Below are positions 1 to 9,345 of a DNA stretch of 64,000 nt, one piece after another. The position numbers were made by a program, and so were the translations under genes. This DNA comes from Streptococcus mitis (GTDB lineage: Bacteria; Bacillota; Bacilli; Lactobacillales; Streptococcaceae). The stretch's first letter is position 1. Every line of letters begins with the position of its first letter. A model generated the notes under the pieces. That model did not search any database, had not been told where the DNA came from, and saw nothing but the letters and a program-made list of their open reading frames with translations. The stretch is taken from contig NZ_CP012646.1 of the NCBI RefSeq assembly GCF_001281025.1, positions 525,001-589,000 on the forward strand, read 5' to 3'.

Positions 1-192
1 AAAACGATCGTTAACGATGTTCCCGATTACCGCCAAGCCCCAGCTAAAACCGCTTTGTCTGAAAAATTGGCCAAAGACCTCAAAAAACGAGGTTTCAAGT
101 TCACAGGCCCAGTCGCTGTTTTGTCTTTTCTACAGGCAGCAGGCCTAGTTGATGACCACGAGAATGATTGTGAATGGAAAAGCGGTCACTAG
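1..192 (+). CDS. tag: DNA-3-methyladenine glycosylase I, C-terminal part
   Basis: The window opens inside this gene, so only the last 63 codons are visible, ending at TAG 190-192. Reading frame 1 gives a tail with FTGPVAVLSFLQAAGLVDDH and a final Cys-Glu-Trp-Lys-Ser-Gly-His. The FVGP-like segment followed by a Q-A-x-G-(L/V)-V/D-D-H stretch, with His and Cys late in the chain, is typical of Tag enzymes, where these residues help hold a zinc ion. Tag removes 3-methyladenine from alkylated DNA in base excision repair. The stop is followed by a split terminator hairpin and an IS element, so the gene itself is not interrupted. Confidence 0.82.
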   Translation, partial: KTIVNDVPDYRQAPAKTALSEKLAKDLKKRGFKFTGPVAVLSFLQAAGLVDDHENDCEWKSGH

Positions 193-222
193 TGTGTACA
201 GGTAACTAGCATATCTGAGAAT

Positions 223-242
223 ATATAAAAAGCTGAGAAATT
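223..242. terminator. Left half of a bidirectional terminator split by the IS
   Basis: The bases just left of the IS (tatataaaaagctgagaaat) are the inverted copy of those just right of it (1679-1702, atttttcccagctttttata). Joined together without the IS they would form a hairpin with A-rich and T-rich flanks between the convergent genes tag (+) and the SemiSWEET gene (-). That is the layout of a shared bidirectional terminator with the IS in its loop. The split is seen directly. The terminator function is inferred. Confidence 0.6.
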
Positions 243-273
243 TGTACTGACCCCAAAAAGTTAGACAATTAAT

Positions 274-1038
274 TTATCCGAAGGATTTAGTTCTGTATTG
301 CACAGGACTGAGTCCTTTTAGTTTTACCTTAATTCGTTTATTGTTGTAGTAATCAATATAGTCTACAATGGCTTGTTCCAATTGGTTGAGCGACTCAAAT
401 GACTTCTCATAACCATAAAACATCTCCGATTTCATAATGCCAAAGAAAGATTCCATCATGCCGTTGTCTGGGCTGTTACCTTTACGTGACATGGATGCTT
501 GAATTCCCTTACCCTCTAGAAACTGATGATAAGAATCGTGTTGATATTGCCAGCCTTGGTCACTATGGAGAATCGTATTCTCGTAGCGCTTCTCTGTGAA
601 TGCTTGTTCCAACATTGTTTTTACTTGTTCTAAGTTGGGTGAAGTTGAAAGATTATAGGCGATAATTTCGCTATTAAAGCCATCTAAAACTGGTGATAAG
701 TAAAGCTTTTGAGCGCTTGCTGGAATGGCAAATTCTGTCACGTCCGTATAACACTTTTCCATTGGTTTAGCTGCTTCAAATTGGCGTTGAATAAGGTTGT
801 CTGCTTTCTTGCCAACATCTCCTTTATGAGAAGAATACTTGCGTTTCTTGCGGATTCTAGCTTGTAAATTGAGCACTTTCATAAAGCGTTGAACTCTTTT
901 ATGATTGACCACATAACCACGATTTCTTAATTCTAAATGGATTCGACGATATCCGTAATTTCCTTTTTGTTCGGTAAAAATAGCTTGAATTTCAGCTTTA
1001 AGCTTTTGATCCTTATCTGGTTTGTCTAGCTGTTTCAA
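274..1038 (-). CDS. IS3-family transposase OrfB (DDE integrase-like domain)
   Basis: This is the catalytic half of the transposase, counted here from the first Met (254 aa). It has an HTH_21-like N-terminal segment (QKGNYGYRRIHLELR, about residues 25-40) and an rve integrase core. The catalytic triad is visible: Asp in CYTDVTEF, Asp in HSDQGWQY, and Glu in NGMMESFFGIMKSEM. The frame stays open upstream of 1038 with residues [13 protein letters not shown] and STYYYHL, which IS3 transposases contain. The true product is therefore probably an OrfAB fusion made by -1 frameshifting near 1142-1155, not a protein starting at 1038. No ribosome binding site is seen before the Met. Cut-and-paste or copy-paste activity is possible because no inactivating stop is visible. 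Confidence 0.88.
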   Translation of the reverse strand: MKQLDKPDKDQKLKAEIQAIFTEQKGNYGYRRIHLELRNRGYVVNHKRVQRFMKVLNLQARIRKKRKYSSHKGDVGKKADNLIQRQFEAAKPMEKCYTDVTEFAIPASAQKLYLSPVLDGFNSEIIAYNLSTSPNLEQVKTMLEQAFTEKRYENTILHSDQGWQYQHDSYHQFLEGKGIQASMSRKGNSPDNGMMESFFGIMKSEMFYGYEKSFESLNQLEQAIVDYIDYYNNKRIKVKLKGLSPVQYRTKSFG

Positions 1039-1106
1039 ATGATAGTAGTAGGTCGAACGAGCGAGTTTAATGGTTTTTAGAAGAATATCTAACGAAAAAT
1101 CAGTGA

Positions 1107-1622
1107 TTAATTCTTGAACAATTTCTGTCTTTCTTCTTTCTCTTTTTCCTCCTTCAAGCGGAGTTCTCTCAACTTTTTTAGGACAGCATTCTCCGCTCTC
1201 AGATACTCGTTTTCTGCTTGAAGTCGTTCTAACTCTGTCATCTCTTCGGGTTTCTTCTTTGGTTTACGTCCCATTTTAGATGGTCTCCCTTTTGTTTTCT
1301 CAACAATAGTATACCCGTTTTTCTTGTATTGTGCCATCCAATTTGGAAGCATACCACGATTTGGGAGAGCATATTCGAGAGAAACTCTATCTTGAGACCA
1401 GTTTTCATGTAGGACTTTATCAATCATTTCTTGTTTTAATTCAGGAGAATAGTAACGATTTTTTTCTTTTTTGACGAACTCTATTCCATAACGATCAATC
1501 AATTTAATCATGTACCTAATATTAGAATTGTTTATCCCAAATTTATTTGAAAGCTTCTCTAAGCTATATCCTTGTTTTCTAAGTTCATAGATCTGAACTT
1601 TATCATCATAAGTTAATTTCAT
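1107..1622 (-). CDS. IS3-family transposase OrfA (helix-turn-helix, leucine zipper)
   Basis: OrfA is 171 aa when started at [16 protein letters not shown] (ATG 1620-1622). A longer frame upstream reads through the terminal repeat and is not credible. It has a helix-turn-helix in the first 60 residues and a second one around residues 60-110. A basic stretch ([12 protein letters not shown]) is followed by a heptad-like region ([21 protein letters not shown]) typical of the OrfA leucine zipper. On the minus strand an AAGGAGG sequence sits directly before an A-AAA-G run (1142-1155). That combination is a plausible programmed frameshift site leading into orfB. Confidence 0.87.
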   Translation of the reverse strand: MKLTYDDKVQIYELRKQGYSLEKLSNKFGINNSNIRYMIKLIDRYGIEFVKKEKNRYYSPELKQEMIDKVLHENWSQDRVSLEYALPNRGMLPNWMAQYKKNGYTIVEKTKGRPSKMGRKPKKKPEEMTELERLQAENEYLRAENAVLKKLRELRLKEEKEKEERQKLFKN

Positions 1623-1629
1623 AATAAAA

Positions 1630-1672
1630 GCCCCCCAAAAGTTAGATTTTTTCTGTCTAACTTTTGGGGGGC
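1630..1672. repeat. Perfect 17-bp hairpin inside the right end of the IS
   Basis: Bases 1630-1646 and 1656-1672 are exact inverted copies with a 9-base loop. The outer arm is part of the terminal inverted repeat and the inner arm is a second copy of the same end sequence. It lies just upstream of the orfA start (1622). A transcript entering from outside would fold this hairpin over the orfA translation start, whereas one started inside the IS would not contain the full hairpin. Such end hairpins are known to protect IS elements from impinging transcription. That role here is inferred. Confidence 0.7.
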
Positions 1673-1714
1673 AGTTCAATTTTTCCCAGCTTTTTATATA
1701 TACTATTAGATTGG

Positions 1715-1978
1715 TTAGAGTGAAGTCAAAAAAGTGATTCCACCTAAAATAACACCAGCTGAATTTGGAATGATTAGTATCCAATCCTTCTTAGGTTCCT
1801 TTGTCCATCCATAAATAACCCAGATTAAGCAAGATATAGCAGCTGATAAAGGTTGAAATGGTTGAGCTTTATTTCCCTGTAAATTAGCGATAATTTGAGG
1901 TATGTAGGCAATAAATACTATGATTCCAATAAAGGCACCAATAGAACCTACGATTCGATTAATTTTTTGTTTTGTCAT
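1715..1978 (-). CDS. SemiSWEET-type PQ-loop sugar transporter
   Basis: An 87-aa membrane protein with three predicted transmembrane segments, roughly residues 8-27, 38-57 and 63-84. It contains a PQ motif ([14 protein letters not shown]) and a conserved Asn ([11 protein letters not shown]) typical of SemiSWEETs, which dimerise to carry sugars across the membrane. I start it at MTKQKINRI (ATG 1976-1978) because a strong GGAGG lies 6-7 bases upstream; a longer frame would begin inside the spacer. It is convergent with tag and now separated from it by the IS. The substrate cannot be read from the sequence. Confidence 0.85.
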   Translation of the reverse strand: MTKQKINRIVGSIGAFIGIIVFIAYIPQIIANLQGNKAQPFQPLSAAISCLIWVIYGWTKEPKKDWILIIPNSAGVILGGITFLTSL

Positions 1979-2083
1979 ATACACCTCCTTCAAAAGGATA
2001 TCATAGAAATTAGCGAAATGCAATAAATTCAGATACAAATTGTAACGAAAACGAATACAAAAGCACAAAAATAGAGACACTAT

Positions 2084-3118
2084 TTATTTTTTGTTATAGT
2101 CAAAGCGAATGACTTGCTCCTGTGCATCTACATAGGCATGGACTCCGAAGGGGACAATTGCTCTCGGAGTTGCGTGGCCGACATTCAGATTATAGACAAT
2201 TGGAATATTGCTGTCAATGATATCCAATAGTGCCTCTTTATAGTCGTCATAGAAAGTTTCATCCATAGGTTTCCCGACCAAGAGTCCGCTGATGACCTTG
2301 AATATACCAGTGTTCTTTAAAGTTTGTAACATCTTTTTGAAGTCTTCCGGCTCAGGCTTTTCTTCGCTTGTCTCTAGCAAGAGGATCTTTCCTTCCCAGT
2401 CTGACAAGTCAGGGAAAAGTTTGTATTCTTGGCAGAGCTCCGTGCTATCTGCGTATCGAGAGTTGTCAAAGATATCGTAGAGGGATTCGAGGCAACCACC
2501 GAGGATTTTCCCCTCGAACTGGGCAGTTCCTTGTAACAACTCAAAACCAGTATTTGTATGACTGACACGAGGTGTCCCCAGAGCTTTGGGACTAAAATCA
2601 GTTCGTTCCTCATACCAAACATTGCTAGGGCGAATTTCTGAGATTCTTCCTGTCTCAATCAATTCTTTAAAGTAGTGAAGGCTATAGGCTAGCATTTCTT
2701 TGTCCAATTCACAAATGTCTGCTAAAAAGGATTGACCATAAAAAGTTTTAACACCTAGTTTATGCAACATGAGATGGTTCATGGTTGTATCTGAGAAGCC
2801 AAGAAATATTTTTTGGTTGATAACCTTTTGTAGTTGGTCATTTTCAAAAAGATAAGGTAGTAAGCGATAGGTATCGTCTCCACCGATGGCGCATAGGATC
2901 ATGTCGATGCTATCATCAGAAAAGGCATGAATCAAATCCTCTGCACGAGCTTCAGGATGGTCCTTGATAAAGTCTAATCCTTTTAGCGAATGAGGCAAAA
3001 AGGTAGGATTGAGTCCCAGGTTCTTGAGACGTTGGACACCCAAGTCCACTTCGTGTTTGACAAAGTCCTCTCCGATAATGCCACTAGATAAACTAACAAC
3101 ACCAATAGTAGAAACCAT
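2084..3118 (-). CDS. S66-family peptidase (LD-carboxypeptidase / MccF-like)
   Basis: A 344-aa cytoplasmic serine peptidase. The S66 layout is visible: the nucleophile Ser in LGFSDTTMNHLM (about residue 117), Glu in GGCLESLYDIF, and His in NVGHATPRAIVPFG. Family members cleave the L,D bond in recycled cell wall tetrapeptides (LdcA) or acyl-sulfamoyl adenylates (MccF, microcin C7 self-immunity). The sequence is closer in feel to the MccF-like branch, with the long C-terminal part, but I cannot separate the two by eye. It stands alone, with about 160 bases to the next gene upstream. Confidence 0.82.
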   Translation of the reverse strand: MVSTIGVVSLSSGIIGEDFVKHEVDLGVQRLKNLGLNPTFLPHSLKGLDFIKDHPEARAEDLIHAFSDDSIDMILCAIGGDDTYRLLPYLFENDQLQKVINQKIFLGFSDTTMNHLMLHKLGVKTFYGQSFLADICELDKEMLAYSLHYFKELIETGRISEIRPSNVWYEERTDFSPKALGTPRVSHTNTGFELLQGTAQFEGKILGGCLESLYDIFDNSRYADSTELCQEYKLFPDLSDWEGKILLLETSEEKPEPEDFKKMLQTLKNTGIFKVISGLLVGKPMDETFYDDYKEALLDIIDSNIPIVYNLNVGHATPRAIVPFGVHAYVDAQEQVIRFDYNKK

Positions 3119-3217
3119 ATTTCTTCCTCCTAGAAATTGATTGAGCCTATTTTATCATAAAAGATGGGAGAAAACTATAGGGAAAAGGGTAGAGGGAAGC
3201 TTGTAGGCAAGCAAGTG

Positions 3218-3247
3218 AAAAAGCAACCGCTGGTGCAGTTGCTTTTC
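3218..3247 (-). terminator. Intrinsic terminator after the corA-DUF1129-tfoX-like operon
   Basis: Arms 3219-3227 and 3238-3246 (aaaagcaac / gttgctttt) form a 9-bp stem with a 10-base loop. On the minus strand it is followed by a T-run, so it ends the leftward transcript of the three-gene unit that finishes at 3280. Confidence 0.75.
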
Positions 3248-3279
3248 GTTTTCTAATCAGTAATCTCGCTAGATATGAG

Positions 3280-3627
3280 TTACTTGGTCAACTCTTGATT
3301 ATAGGAGAGAGCCAAATCAATCCAGTAAGGCAATTCTTTTTGGCCTTCTATATCTAAGTCTATATACCCATGATAAAGGCGCCCCCTCATCAATGTAGTA
3401 TGAGCTCCTGTTCGGGGTAGAACTTGCTTCTCCATTTCCTTGCCAATTCTGACCATAACCAGTTCATCCTTTCTGGAACTGACAGTAAGGACCATTTTAC
3501 CACGAATCATAAAGGCCAGGCCACCAAACAGCTTCTTTTCTTCTAGCTCTTCTTCGAAAATTTGGGGAGGAAGTTTGAGCGCTAGAATTTTTCGAATCTG
3601 CTGAGCTAAAGATTGACTATATGCCAT
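3280..3627 (-). CDS. TfoX/Sxy N-terminal domain protein
   Basis: A 115-aa protein with the TfoX_N fold signature: a KLFGGLAFMIRGKMVLTVS core and a late region with RGRLYHGYIDLD. In gamma-proteobacteria Sxy/TfoX activates competence genes with CRP. Stand-alone TfoX_N proteins in Firmicutes have no established role, so no function is assigned. It is the last gene of a leftward operon with corA and the DUF1129 gene, 15 bases after the latter, and is followed by a good terminator. Confidence 0.75.
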   Translation of the reverse strand: MAYSQSLAQQIRKILALKLPPQIFEEELEEKKLFGGLAFMIRGKMVLTVSSRKDELVMVRIGKEMEKQVLPRTGAHTTLMRGRLYHGYIDLDIEGQKELPYWIDLALSYNQELTK

Positions 3628-3642
3628 AGCTCTTTCCTTTTC

Positions 3643-4320
3643 TTAATAACGTGTTGGTCCTGCACTTGCGCTGCGGATGTTCAAGCGTTTCTTGAGATAG
3701 AAGCGAAGGGCTAGGAGAACTGCTCCGATAATAGCCAGTGGCAATGGAGCAAGTACTGGGTTAAGGCTAGCTGGTAGGAAGCTTGTTGCAAAGAAAACAA
3801 GCAACCAAAGGAACATAGAAGCTAGGATAACTAGTACAGATTTCCAGAAAGGTGGACGTTGACTGCGGTCCATATCTGGTCCATAGTATTGATAAACGAA
3901 GTAGTACATCAAGTAGAAGGCAAATCCACCAACCAGTCCAACTAGCAGGAGGGTAATCAAACCGTAACCGATAGCCTGATCTGCTGAGAAGAAGGTTGTG
4001 AGGGCGCTGACGAGGGCAAAGAGGCTAGTGATGAAAAGAGCTGAGTCCATAATCATGAGTTTTGGATCATCATTTTCTTTTGGATGCTCTTTTTCATATT
4101 GCTCCTTGACAGAGAAGCTATGAGCCCAATGGGTTGGTGCGCCGTAGAGGGAACGAGCAGTCGTACCCTTGGCTTGCTCTTCAAGGATTTGGGGAATAAC
4201 TTCCTCAAAAATAGTCTTGATTTCAGCGTCTGTTTTTCCATCTTTGATGAATTGTTGGGTAGCGATGTGGATAAACTCTTGGTTTTTCTTAGTTAATTTT
4301 TGTAGATCAATCTGAGACAT
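3643..4320 (-). CDS. DUF1129 family membrane protein
   Basis: A 225-aa protein with a soluble N-terminal half of about 95 residues rich in charged helices, followed by four predicted transmembrane segments. The tail is short and basic (RFYLKKRLNIRS). I start it at MSQIDLQKL (ATG 4318-4320), which has AGAGGAG seven bases upstream. The longer Met at 4341 would overlap corA and lacks a ribosome binding site. It lies 11 bases downstream of corA and is probably cotranscribed with it. The function of DUF1129 proteins is not known to me. Confidence 0.78.
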   Translation of the reverse strand: MSQIDLQKLTKKNQEFIHIATQQFIKDGKTDAEIKTIFEEVIPQILEEQAKGTTARSLYGAPTHWAHSFSVKEQYEKEHPKENDDPKLMIMDSALFITSLFALVSALTTFFSADQAIGYGLITLLLVGLVGGFAFYLMYYFVYQYYGPDMDRSQRPPFWKSVLVILASMFLWLLVFFATSFLPASLNPVLAPLPLAIIGAVLLALRFYLKKRLNIRSASAGPTRY

Positions 4321-4331
4321 AGGAACTCCTC

Positions 4332-5276
4332 TTAGAACCATTTTTTATGGATGAGATAGAGAGTGAGCGAGACACTCATAGCAAAGGCGATAAAGACGAT
4401 TAACCAAAAAGCATTTGGCTCGCCGTTTAGGGGGATTTCATTATCCTTAAAGTTCATCCCGTAGGCAGAAAAGACCATGGTTGGGATAGACATGACGATG
4501 GTCACAAGGGCCAAGGTTTTCATGATGTTGTTCTGGTTGTTAGAAATGATAGAGGCAAAGGTCTCTGTCATAGAGTGTAAGACATTTCCATAGATATCTG
4601 CCATCTCGATGGCCTGTTGGGTTTCAATCAGGGTATCTTCAAGCAGGTCTTCGTCCTCAAGGTATTTCTTGATATTGCTGGTTGAGCTGGTCAATTTCTT
4701 GATCACGCGCTCATTTGTTTTGAGGGAGGCCTTGAAATAGACGATGGTTTTTTCCAATTCCATGAGCTCAATCAATTCTTCATTACGAGTTGATTGATGC
4801 AGTTGACTTTCGATTTGCTCACTCTTACGGTCGATTGAACGAAGGGCTGTTAGGTAAAGCTCTGCATTGCGATAAAGAATCTGGAAGATAAAACGCGAAC
4901 GCATGAAGGTGTAGAAATTACGCAAACGACGGTTGATAAAGACATCGAGGACTGGTAGTGGTTCCAAACACGTAGTGATAATGGTTTCCTCGGTGATGAT
5001 AATACCAAGAGGGATGGTGACGTAGTAGGTGCGGTTATTTCTTTCTTCTGTAACTGGCACGTCAACGATAATCAGGGTATACTCGTCTTCAATCGTAATA
5101 CGAGACATTTCTTCCGCATCGAGCGGTGCTCGGAGGTCGGCAATATCAATATCGAAGGCGTTAGCGATTTCGAGTGATTCATTTTGAGTCGGATTAACGA
5201 GATTGATCCAAGTACCCGGTTCAAGCGTATCGATCTCTTTAAATTCAGTTGTTGTAGAGAGAAAAACTTGTTTCAT
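4332..5276 (-). CDS. corA: CorA-type magnesium/divalent cation channel
   Basis: A 314-aa CorA homologue. A long cytoplasmic domain precedes two C-terminal transmembrane helices. The diagnostic GMN motif (YGMNFKD, residues 273-275) sits at the end of the first helix, and the chain ends in a basic KKWF. CorA pentamers let Mg2+ into the cell and are gated by intracellular Mg2+. It leads a leftward operon with the DUF1129 and TfoX-like genes. A second Mg2+ system, the MgtA-type ATPase with an M-box, lies about 4.4 kb away on the other strand. Confidence 0.93.
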   Translation of the reverse strand: MKQVFLSTTTEFKEIDTLEPGTWINLVNPTQNESLEIANAFDIDIADLRAPLDAEEMSRITIEDEYTLIIVDVPVTEERNNRTYYVTIPLGIIITEETIITTCLEPLPVLDVFINRRLRNFYTFMRSRFIFQILYRNAELYLTALRSIDRKSEQIESQLHQSTRNEELIELMELEKTIVYFKASLKTNERVIKKLTSSTSNIKKYLEDEDLLEDTLIETQQAIEMADIYGNVLHSMTETFASIISNNQNNIMKTLALVTIVMSIPTMVFSAYGMNFKDNEIPLNGEPNAFWLIVFIAFAMSVSLTLYLIHKKWF

Positions 5277-5320
5277 ATCCCTTATCCTTTCTCATTTTTC
5301 AGATTTTTTCACACCGTACT

Positions 5321-5376
5321 ATTATACTACAAAATCAGCTTTTTGGGTAATAGAATCTCACTTTTTTTGGTATAAT
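5321..5376. promoter_or_regulatory. Divergent corA and uvrA promoters
   Basis: On the minus strand a TATAAT -10 (5321-5326) fits corA. On the plus strand an extended -10, TGGTATAAT with the hexamer at 5371-5376, fits uvrA. The ATG at 5375 lies inside the uvrA -10 box, so it cannot be in the mRNA and is not the uvrA start. Confidence 0.75.
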
Positions 5377-5407
5377 GGTAAGCAATAATGGACTAGAAAG
5401 AACAAAG

Positions 5408-8239
5408 ATGCAAGATAAAATTGTCATTCATGGGGCGCGTGCCCATAATTTAAAAAATATTGATGTGGAGATTCCACGAGACAAGTTGGTCGTCGTAACA
5501 GGCTTATCAGGTTCAGGGAAATCCAGTCTGGCCTTTGATACCCTCTATGCGGAGGGTCAACGTCGCTATGTAGAGAGTTTGTCAGCCTACGCTCGTCAAT
5601 TCTTGGGAAATATGGAGAAGCCTGATGTAGATGCTATTGATGGCCTCAGCCCAGCTATTTCTATTGACCAGAAAACGACTAGTAAAAACCCTCGCTCGAC
5701 AGTGGGAACCACGACTGAAATCAATGACTATCTGCGTCTCCTCTACGCGCGTGTGGGGACGCCTTACTGTATCAACGGGCATGGAGCTATCAAGGCTTCT
5801 TCTGTGGAGCAAATCGTTGATAAGGTTTTGGAGTTACCTGAACGCCAGCGCTTGCAAATCTTGGCCCCTGTCATCCGCAAGAAAAAAGGCCAACATAAGA
5901 GTGTTATCGAGAAGGTTCAGAAAGATGGGTATGTTCGTGTCCGTGTGGATGGGGAAGTCTATGATGTGACCGAAGTGCCAGAATTGTCAAAGAGCAAGCA
6001 ACACAATATTGATGTCGTGGTTGACCGTATTGTCATCAAGGAGGGCATTCGTAGTCGTCTCTTTGATTCCATTGAGGCTGCCCTTCGTATCGCAGAAGGC
6101 TATGTCATTATCGACACTATGGACGACTCTGAGTTGTTGTTCTCTGAGCATTATGCCTGTCCAGTTTGTGGCTTTACTGTTCCAGAGTTAGAGCCACGTC
6201 TCTTCTCATTCAATGCTCCTTTTGGTTCTTGTAGTGAGTGTGACGGCTTGGGTATCAAGCTGGAGGTGGATACTGATTTGGTAGTGCCAGATGCCAGCAA
6301 AACCTTGCGTGAGGGAGCCTTGGCTCCTTGGAATCCTATTTCATCCAACTACTATCCAAACATGCTAGAGCAGGCTATGACAGCCTTTGGAGTGGATATG
6401 GATAATCCTTTTGAAGATTTGTCAGAAGAAGATAAGAACTTGATTCTCTATGGATCTGATGGTAAGGAATTCCATTTCCACTATGAGAATGAATTTGGTG
6501 GCGTGCGCGATATCGATATTCCTTTTGAGGGAGTTGTTAATAATATCAAACGTCGTTACCATGAAACCAATAGTGACTACACCCGCACCCAGATGCGCCT
6601 TTACATGAATGAGCTGACCTGCGGAACCTGTCATGGTTACCGTCTTAATGATCAGGCCTTGTCTGTCCGTGTGGGTGGTCAGCAAGGACCACATATCGGA
6701 GAAATTTCAGACCTGTCTATCGCAGATCACTTGGAGTTGGTGAGTCAGTTGACTCTATCTGAAAATGAAGCTATTATTGCTCGTCCCATTCTCAAGGAAA
6801 TCAAGGATCGTTTGACCTTCCTTAATAACGTGGGTCTTAACTATCTGACTCTGTCACGTTCGGCAGGAACCCTTTCAGGTGGGGAAAGTCAGCGTATTCG
6901 TTTGGCAACCCAGATTGGTTCTAACCTATCAGGTGTCCTTTATATTCTAGACGAGCCGTCAATCGGTCTTCACCAGAGGGATAATGATCGTCTGATTGCC
7001 AGTCTCAAAAAGATGCGTGATTTGGGCAATACTCTCATAGTAGTGGAACATGACGAAGATACCATGCGTGAGGCTGATTATCTGATTGACGTTGGTCCTG
7101 GTGCGGGTGTTTTTGGTGGGGAGATTGTTGCTGCAGGTACACCCAAACAGGTGGCTCGCAACAGCAAGTCTATCACAGGCCAGTACTTGTCAGGCAAACG
7201 TGCCATTCCAGTGCCAACAGAGCGCCGTACAGGAAATGGTCGTTTTATCGAAGTGACAGGAGCGCGAGAGAACAACCTGCAAAATGTCACAGCTCGCTTC
7301 CCACTAGGAAAATTCATCGCAGTGACAGGGGTGTCGGGCTCAGGGAAATCGACCCTCATCAACAGCATTCTCAAAAAAGCTATTGCCCAGAAGCTCAACC
7401 GTAATTCAGACAAACCTGGTAAATTCAAGACCATAACAGGGATTGAGCATGTAGACCGCTTGATTGATATTGACCAGAGTCCTATTGGACGAACGCCAAG
7501 GTCTAACCCTGCTACCTATACAGGAGTTTTTGACGATATACGTGACCTATTTGCCCAGACAAACGAAGCCAAGATTCGAGGCTACAAGAAGGGTCGTTTC
7601 AGTTTCAATGTCAAGGGTGGTCGTTGTGAAGCCTGCTCAGGTGACGGGATTATCAAGATTGAGATGCACTTCTTGCCAGATGTTTATGTGGCTTGTGAAG
7701 TCTGCCATGGAACCCGCTACAACAGTGAGACCCTAGAAGTTCATTACAAGGAAAAAAATATCTCGCAGGTCTTGGATATGACCGTCAACGATGCGGTAGA
7801 ATTCTTCCAACATATTCCGAAAATTCAACGTAAACTTCAGACCATCAAGGATGTGGGACTGGGATATGTGACGCTAGGGCAACCAGCTACCACCCTTTCT
7901 GGAGGAGAAGCCCAGCGTATGAAGCTGGCTAGTGAACTCCACAAACGCTCGACAGGCAAGTCATTCTATATTCTGGATGAGCCAACGACAGGGTTGCATA
8001 CTGAGGACATTGCTCGCTTACTTAAAGTCTTGGCTCGCTTTGTAGACGATGGCAATACAGTCCTTGTTATCGAGCACAATCTGGATGTTATCAAGACGGC
8101 AGACCATATTATTGACTTGGGACCTGAAGGTGGTGTCGGTGGTGGAACCATCATCGCAACAGGAACTCCAGAAGAAGTAGCGGCCAACGAAGCTAGCTAC
8201 ACAGGACACTATTTGAAAGGAAAATTAAAACATGAATAA
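5408..8239 (+). CDS. uvrA: UvrABC excinuclease subunit A
   Basis: A 943-aa UvrA, the usual length. It starts the nucleotide excision repair reaction by finding distorted DNA and loading UvrB. Visible parts: Walker [10 protein letters not shown] near residue 33, a first zinc finger (CPVCGF...CSECDGLG), ABC signature [12 protein letters not shown], a second Walker [11 protein letters not shown], a second zinc finger (CEACSGDG...CEVCHG) and signature [12 protein letters not shown] with the DEPTTGLH Walker B. The start MQDKIVIHG is chosen because the upstream in-frame ATG is inside the promoter. Its 3' end overlaps pepP by 8 bases, so the two are translationally linked. Confidence 0.97.
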   Translation: MQDKIVIHGARAHNLKNIDVEIPRDKLVVVTGLSGSGKSSLAFDTLYAEGQRRYVESLSAYARQFLGNMEKPDVDAIDGLSPAISIDQKTTSKNPRSTVGTTTEINDYLRLLYARVGTPYCINGHGAIKASSVEQIVDKVLELPERQRLQILAPVIRKKKGQHKSVIEKVQKDGYVRVRVDGEVYDVTEVPELSKSKQHNIDVVVDRIVIKEGIRSRLFDSIEAALRIAEGYVIIDTMDDSELLFSEHYACPVCGFTVPELEPRLFSFNAPFGSCSECDGLGIKLEVDTDLVVPDASKTLREGALAPWNPISSNYYPNMLEQAMTAFGVDMDNPFEDLSEEDKNLILYGSDGKEFHFHYENEFGGVRDIDIPFEGVVNNIKRRYHETNSDYTRTQMRLYMNELTCGTCHGYRLNDQALSVRVGGQQGPHIGEISDLSIADHLELVSQLTLSENEAIIARPILKEIKDRLTFLNNVGLNYLTLSRSAGTLSGGESQRIRLATQIGSNLSGVLYILDEPSIGLHQRDNDRLIASLKKMRDLGNTLIVVEHDEDTMREADYLIDVGPGAGVFGGEIVAAGTPKQVARNSKSITGQYLSGKRAIPVPTERRTGNGRFIEVTGARENNLQNVTARFPLGKFIAVTGVSGSGKSTLINSILKKAIAQKLNRNSDKPGKFKTITGIEHVDRLIDIDQSPIGRTPRSNPATYTGVFDDIRDLFAQTNEAKIRGYKKGRFSFNVKGGRCEACSGDGIIKIEMHFLPDVYVACEVCHGTRYNSETLEVHYKEKNISQVLDMTVNDAVEFFQHIPKIQRKLQTIKDVGLGYVTLGQPATTLSGGEAQRMKLASELHKRSTGKSFYILDEPTTGLHTEDIARLLKVLARFVDDGNTVLVIEHNLDVIKTADHIIDLGPEGGVGGGTIIATGTPEEVAANEASYTGHYLKGKLKHE

Positions 8240-9293
8240 ACGTGTACAAGCATTTCTAGCTAAAATGCAAGAAAAAGAACTAGATGGCATTATCATCAAC
8301 AACCTTAAAAACGTCTATTATTTGACTGGTTTTTGGGGCTCAAACGGAACAGTCTTCATCAGCCGTGACCGTCAGGTCTTGGTGACAGACTCTCGCTATA
8401 TCATTGCAGCTAAGCAAGAAACCAGTGGGTTTGAGATTGTGGCTGATCGTGATGAATTGGCTGTCATTGCAGGCATTGTTAAGGATATGGGCTTGTCTCG
8501 AATCGGTTTTGAGGATGAGATTTCAGTATCTTATTACCACCGTATGCAGGTAGCCTTTGAAGGAATTGACTTGCTTCCACAAACTCAGTTTGTTGAAGGT
8601 CTTCGAATGATTAAGGATGAGGCAGAGATTGCAGCGATTCGCAAGGCTTGTTCTATCTCAGACCAAGCTTTCCGCGATGCGCTTGACTTTATTAAGCCAG
8701 GAAAAACTGAAATTGAAATTGCCAACTTCCTTGACTTCCGTATGCGTGAGTTGGGAGCATCTGGCTTATCTTTTGACACTATTCTAGCTAGTGGTATCAA
8801 CTCTTCCAAACCTCATGCTCATCCTATGCACAAACCAGTGGAACTAGGAGAAGCCGTTACTATGGACTTCGGTTGCCTTTATGACCACTATGTCAGTGAT
8901 ATGACCCGGACTATCTACTTGGGACACGTCAGTGATGAGCAGGCAGAGATTTACAATACGGTTCTCAAAGCCAACCAAGCCTTGATTGACCAAGCTAAGG
9001 CTGGCTTAGGTTTCCGTGACTTTGACAAAATTCCTCGTGATATTATCATTGAAGCAGGCTATGGCGACTACTTTACCCACGGTATCGGACACGGTATTGG
9101 GCTGGATATTCATGAAGAGCCTTACTTTAGCCAAACTTCTACAGAAACTATTAAGGCAGGTATGGCCTTGACCGATGAACCAGGTATCTACATCGAAGGC
9201 AAATATGGCGTTCGTATTGAGGATGATATCCTGATTACAGAGACAGGTTGTGAATTGTTGACCCTAGCTCCAAAAGAGTTGATAGTTATCTAA
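8232..9293 (+). CDS. pepP: Xaa-Pro aminopeptidase (M24B metallopeptidase)
   Basis: A 353-aa aminopeptidase P-like enzyme that releases N-terminal residues preceding proline. The dinuclear metal ligands of the pita-bread fold are present: Asp in TMDFGCLYD, Asp in SDMTRTIYL, His in [13 protein letters not shown], Glu in [10 protein letters not shown] and Glu in [10 protein letters not shown]. The N-terminal creatinase-like domain spans about the first 125 residues. It overlaps the uvrA stop by 8 bases and so shares its transcript. No clear terminator follows; the next element is the mgtA promoter. Confidence 0.93.
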   Translation: MNKRVQAFLAKMQEKELDGIIINNLKNVYYLTGFWGSNGTVFISRDRQVLVTDSRYIIAAKQETSGFEIVADRDELAVIAGIVKDMGLSRIGFEDEISVSYYHRMQVAFEGIDLLPQTQFVEGLRMIKDEAEIAAIRKACSISDQAFRDALDFIKPGKTEIEIANFLDFRMRELGASGLSFDTILASGINSSKPHAHPMHKPVELGEAVTMDFGCLYDHYVSDMTRTIYLGHVSDEQAEIYNTVLKANQALIDQAKAGLGFRDFDKIPRDIIIEAGYGDYFTHGIGHGIGLDIHEEPYFSQTSTETIKAGMALTDEPGIYIEGKYGVRIEDDILITETGCELLTLAPKELIVI

Positions 9294-9313
9294 GAATTAA
9301 ACAACTCAGATGA

Positions 9314-9342
9314 TTGACTTTTAAATTTTAAAGGTTTATACT
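9314..9342 (+). promoter_or_regulatory. Sigma-A promoter of the mgtA leader
   Basis: TTGACT (9314-9319), 17-bp spacer, TATACT (9337-9342). Transcription would begin near 9349, exactly where the riboswitch begins. Confidence 0.72.
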
Positions 9343-9345
9343 GAA

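Larger units (their letters stand above)
243..1678 (-). mobile_element. IS3-family insertion sequence, IS150 group (IS861 / IS3-Spn1 like)
   Basis: A 1436-bp element with TG...CA ends. The terminal inverted repeats match over more than 20 bp (left 243-266, right 1655-1678) with few mismatches. It carries two overlapping-type reading frames on the minus strand, orfA and orfB, as in IS3-family elements with a programmed -1 frameshift. Both frames are open and the DDE residues are present, so the copy looks intact. The flanking bases ATT (240-242 and 1679-1681) could be a 3-bp target duplication. The name is by resemblance; I could not compare it with ISfinder. Confidence 0.85.

Noticed and set aside
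5375..5407. Upstream start codon for uvrA
   Set aside because: The ATG is part of the -10 box, so it is not transcribed.
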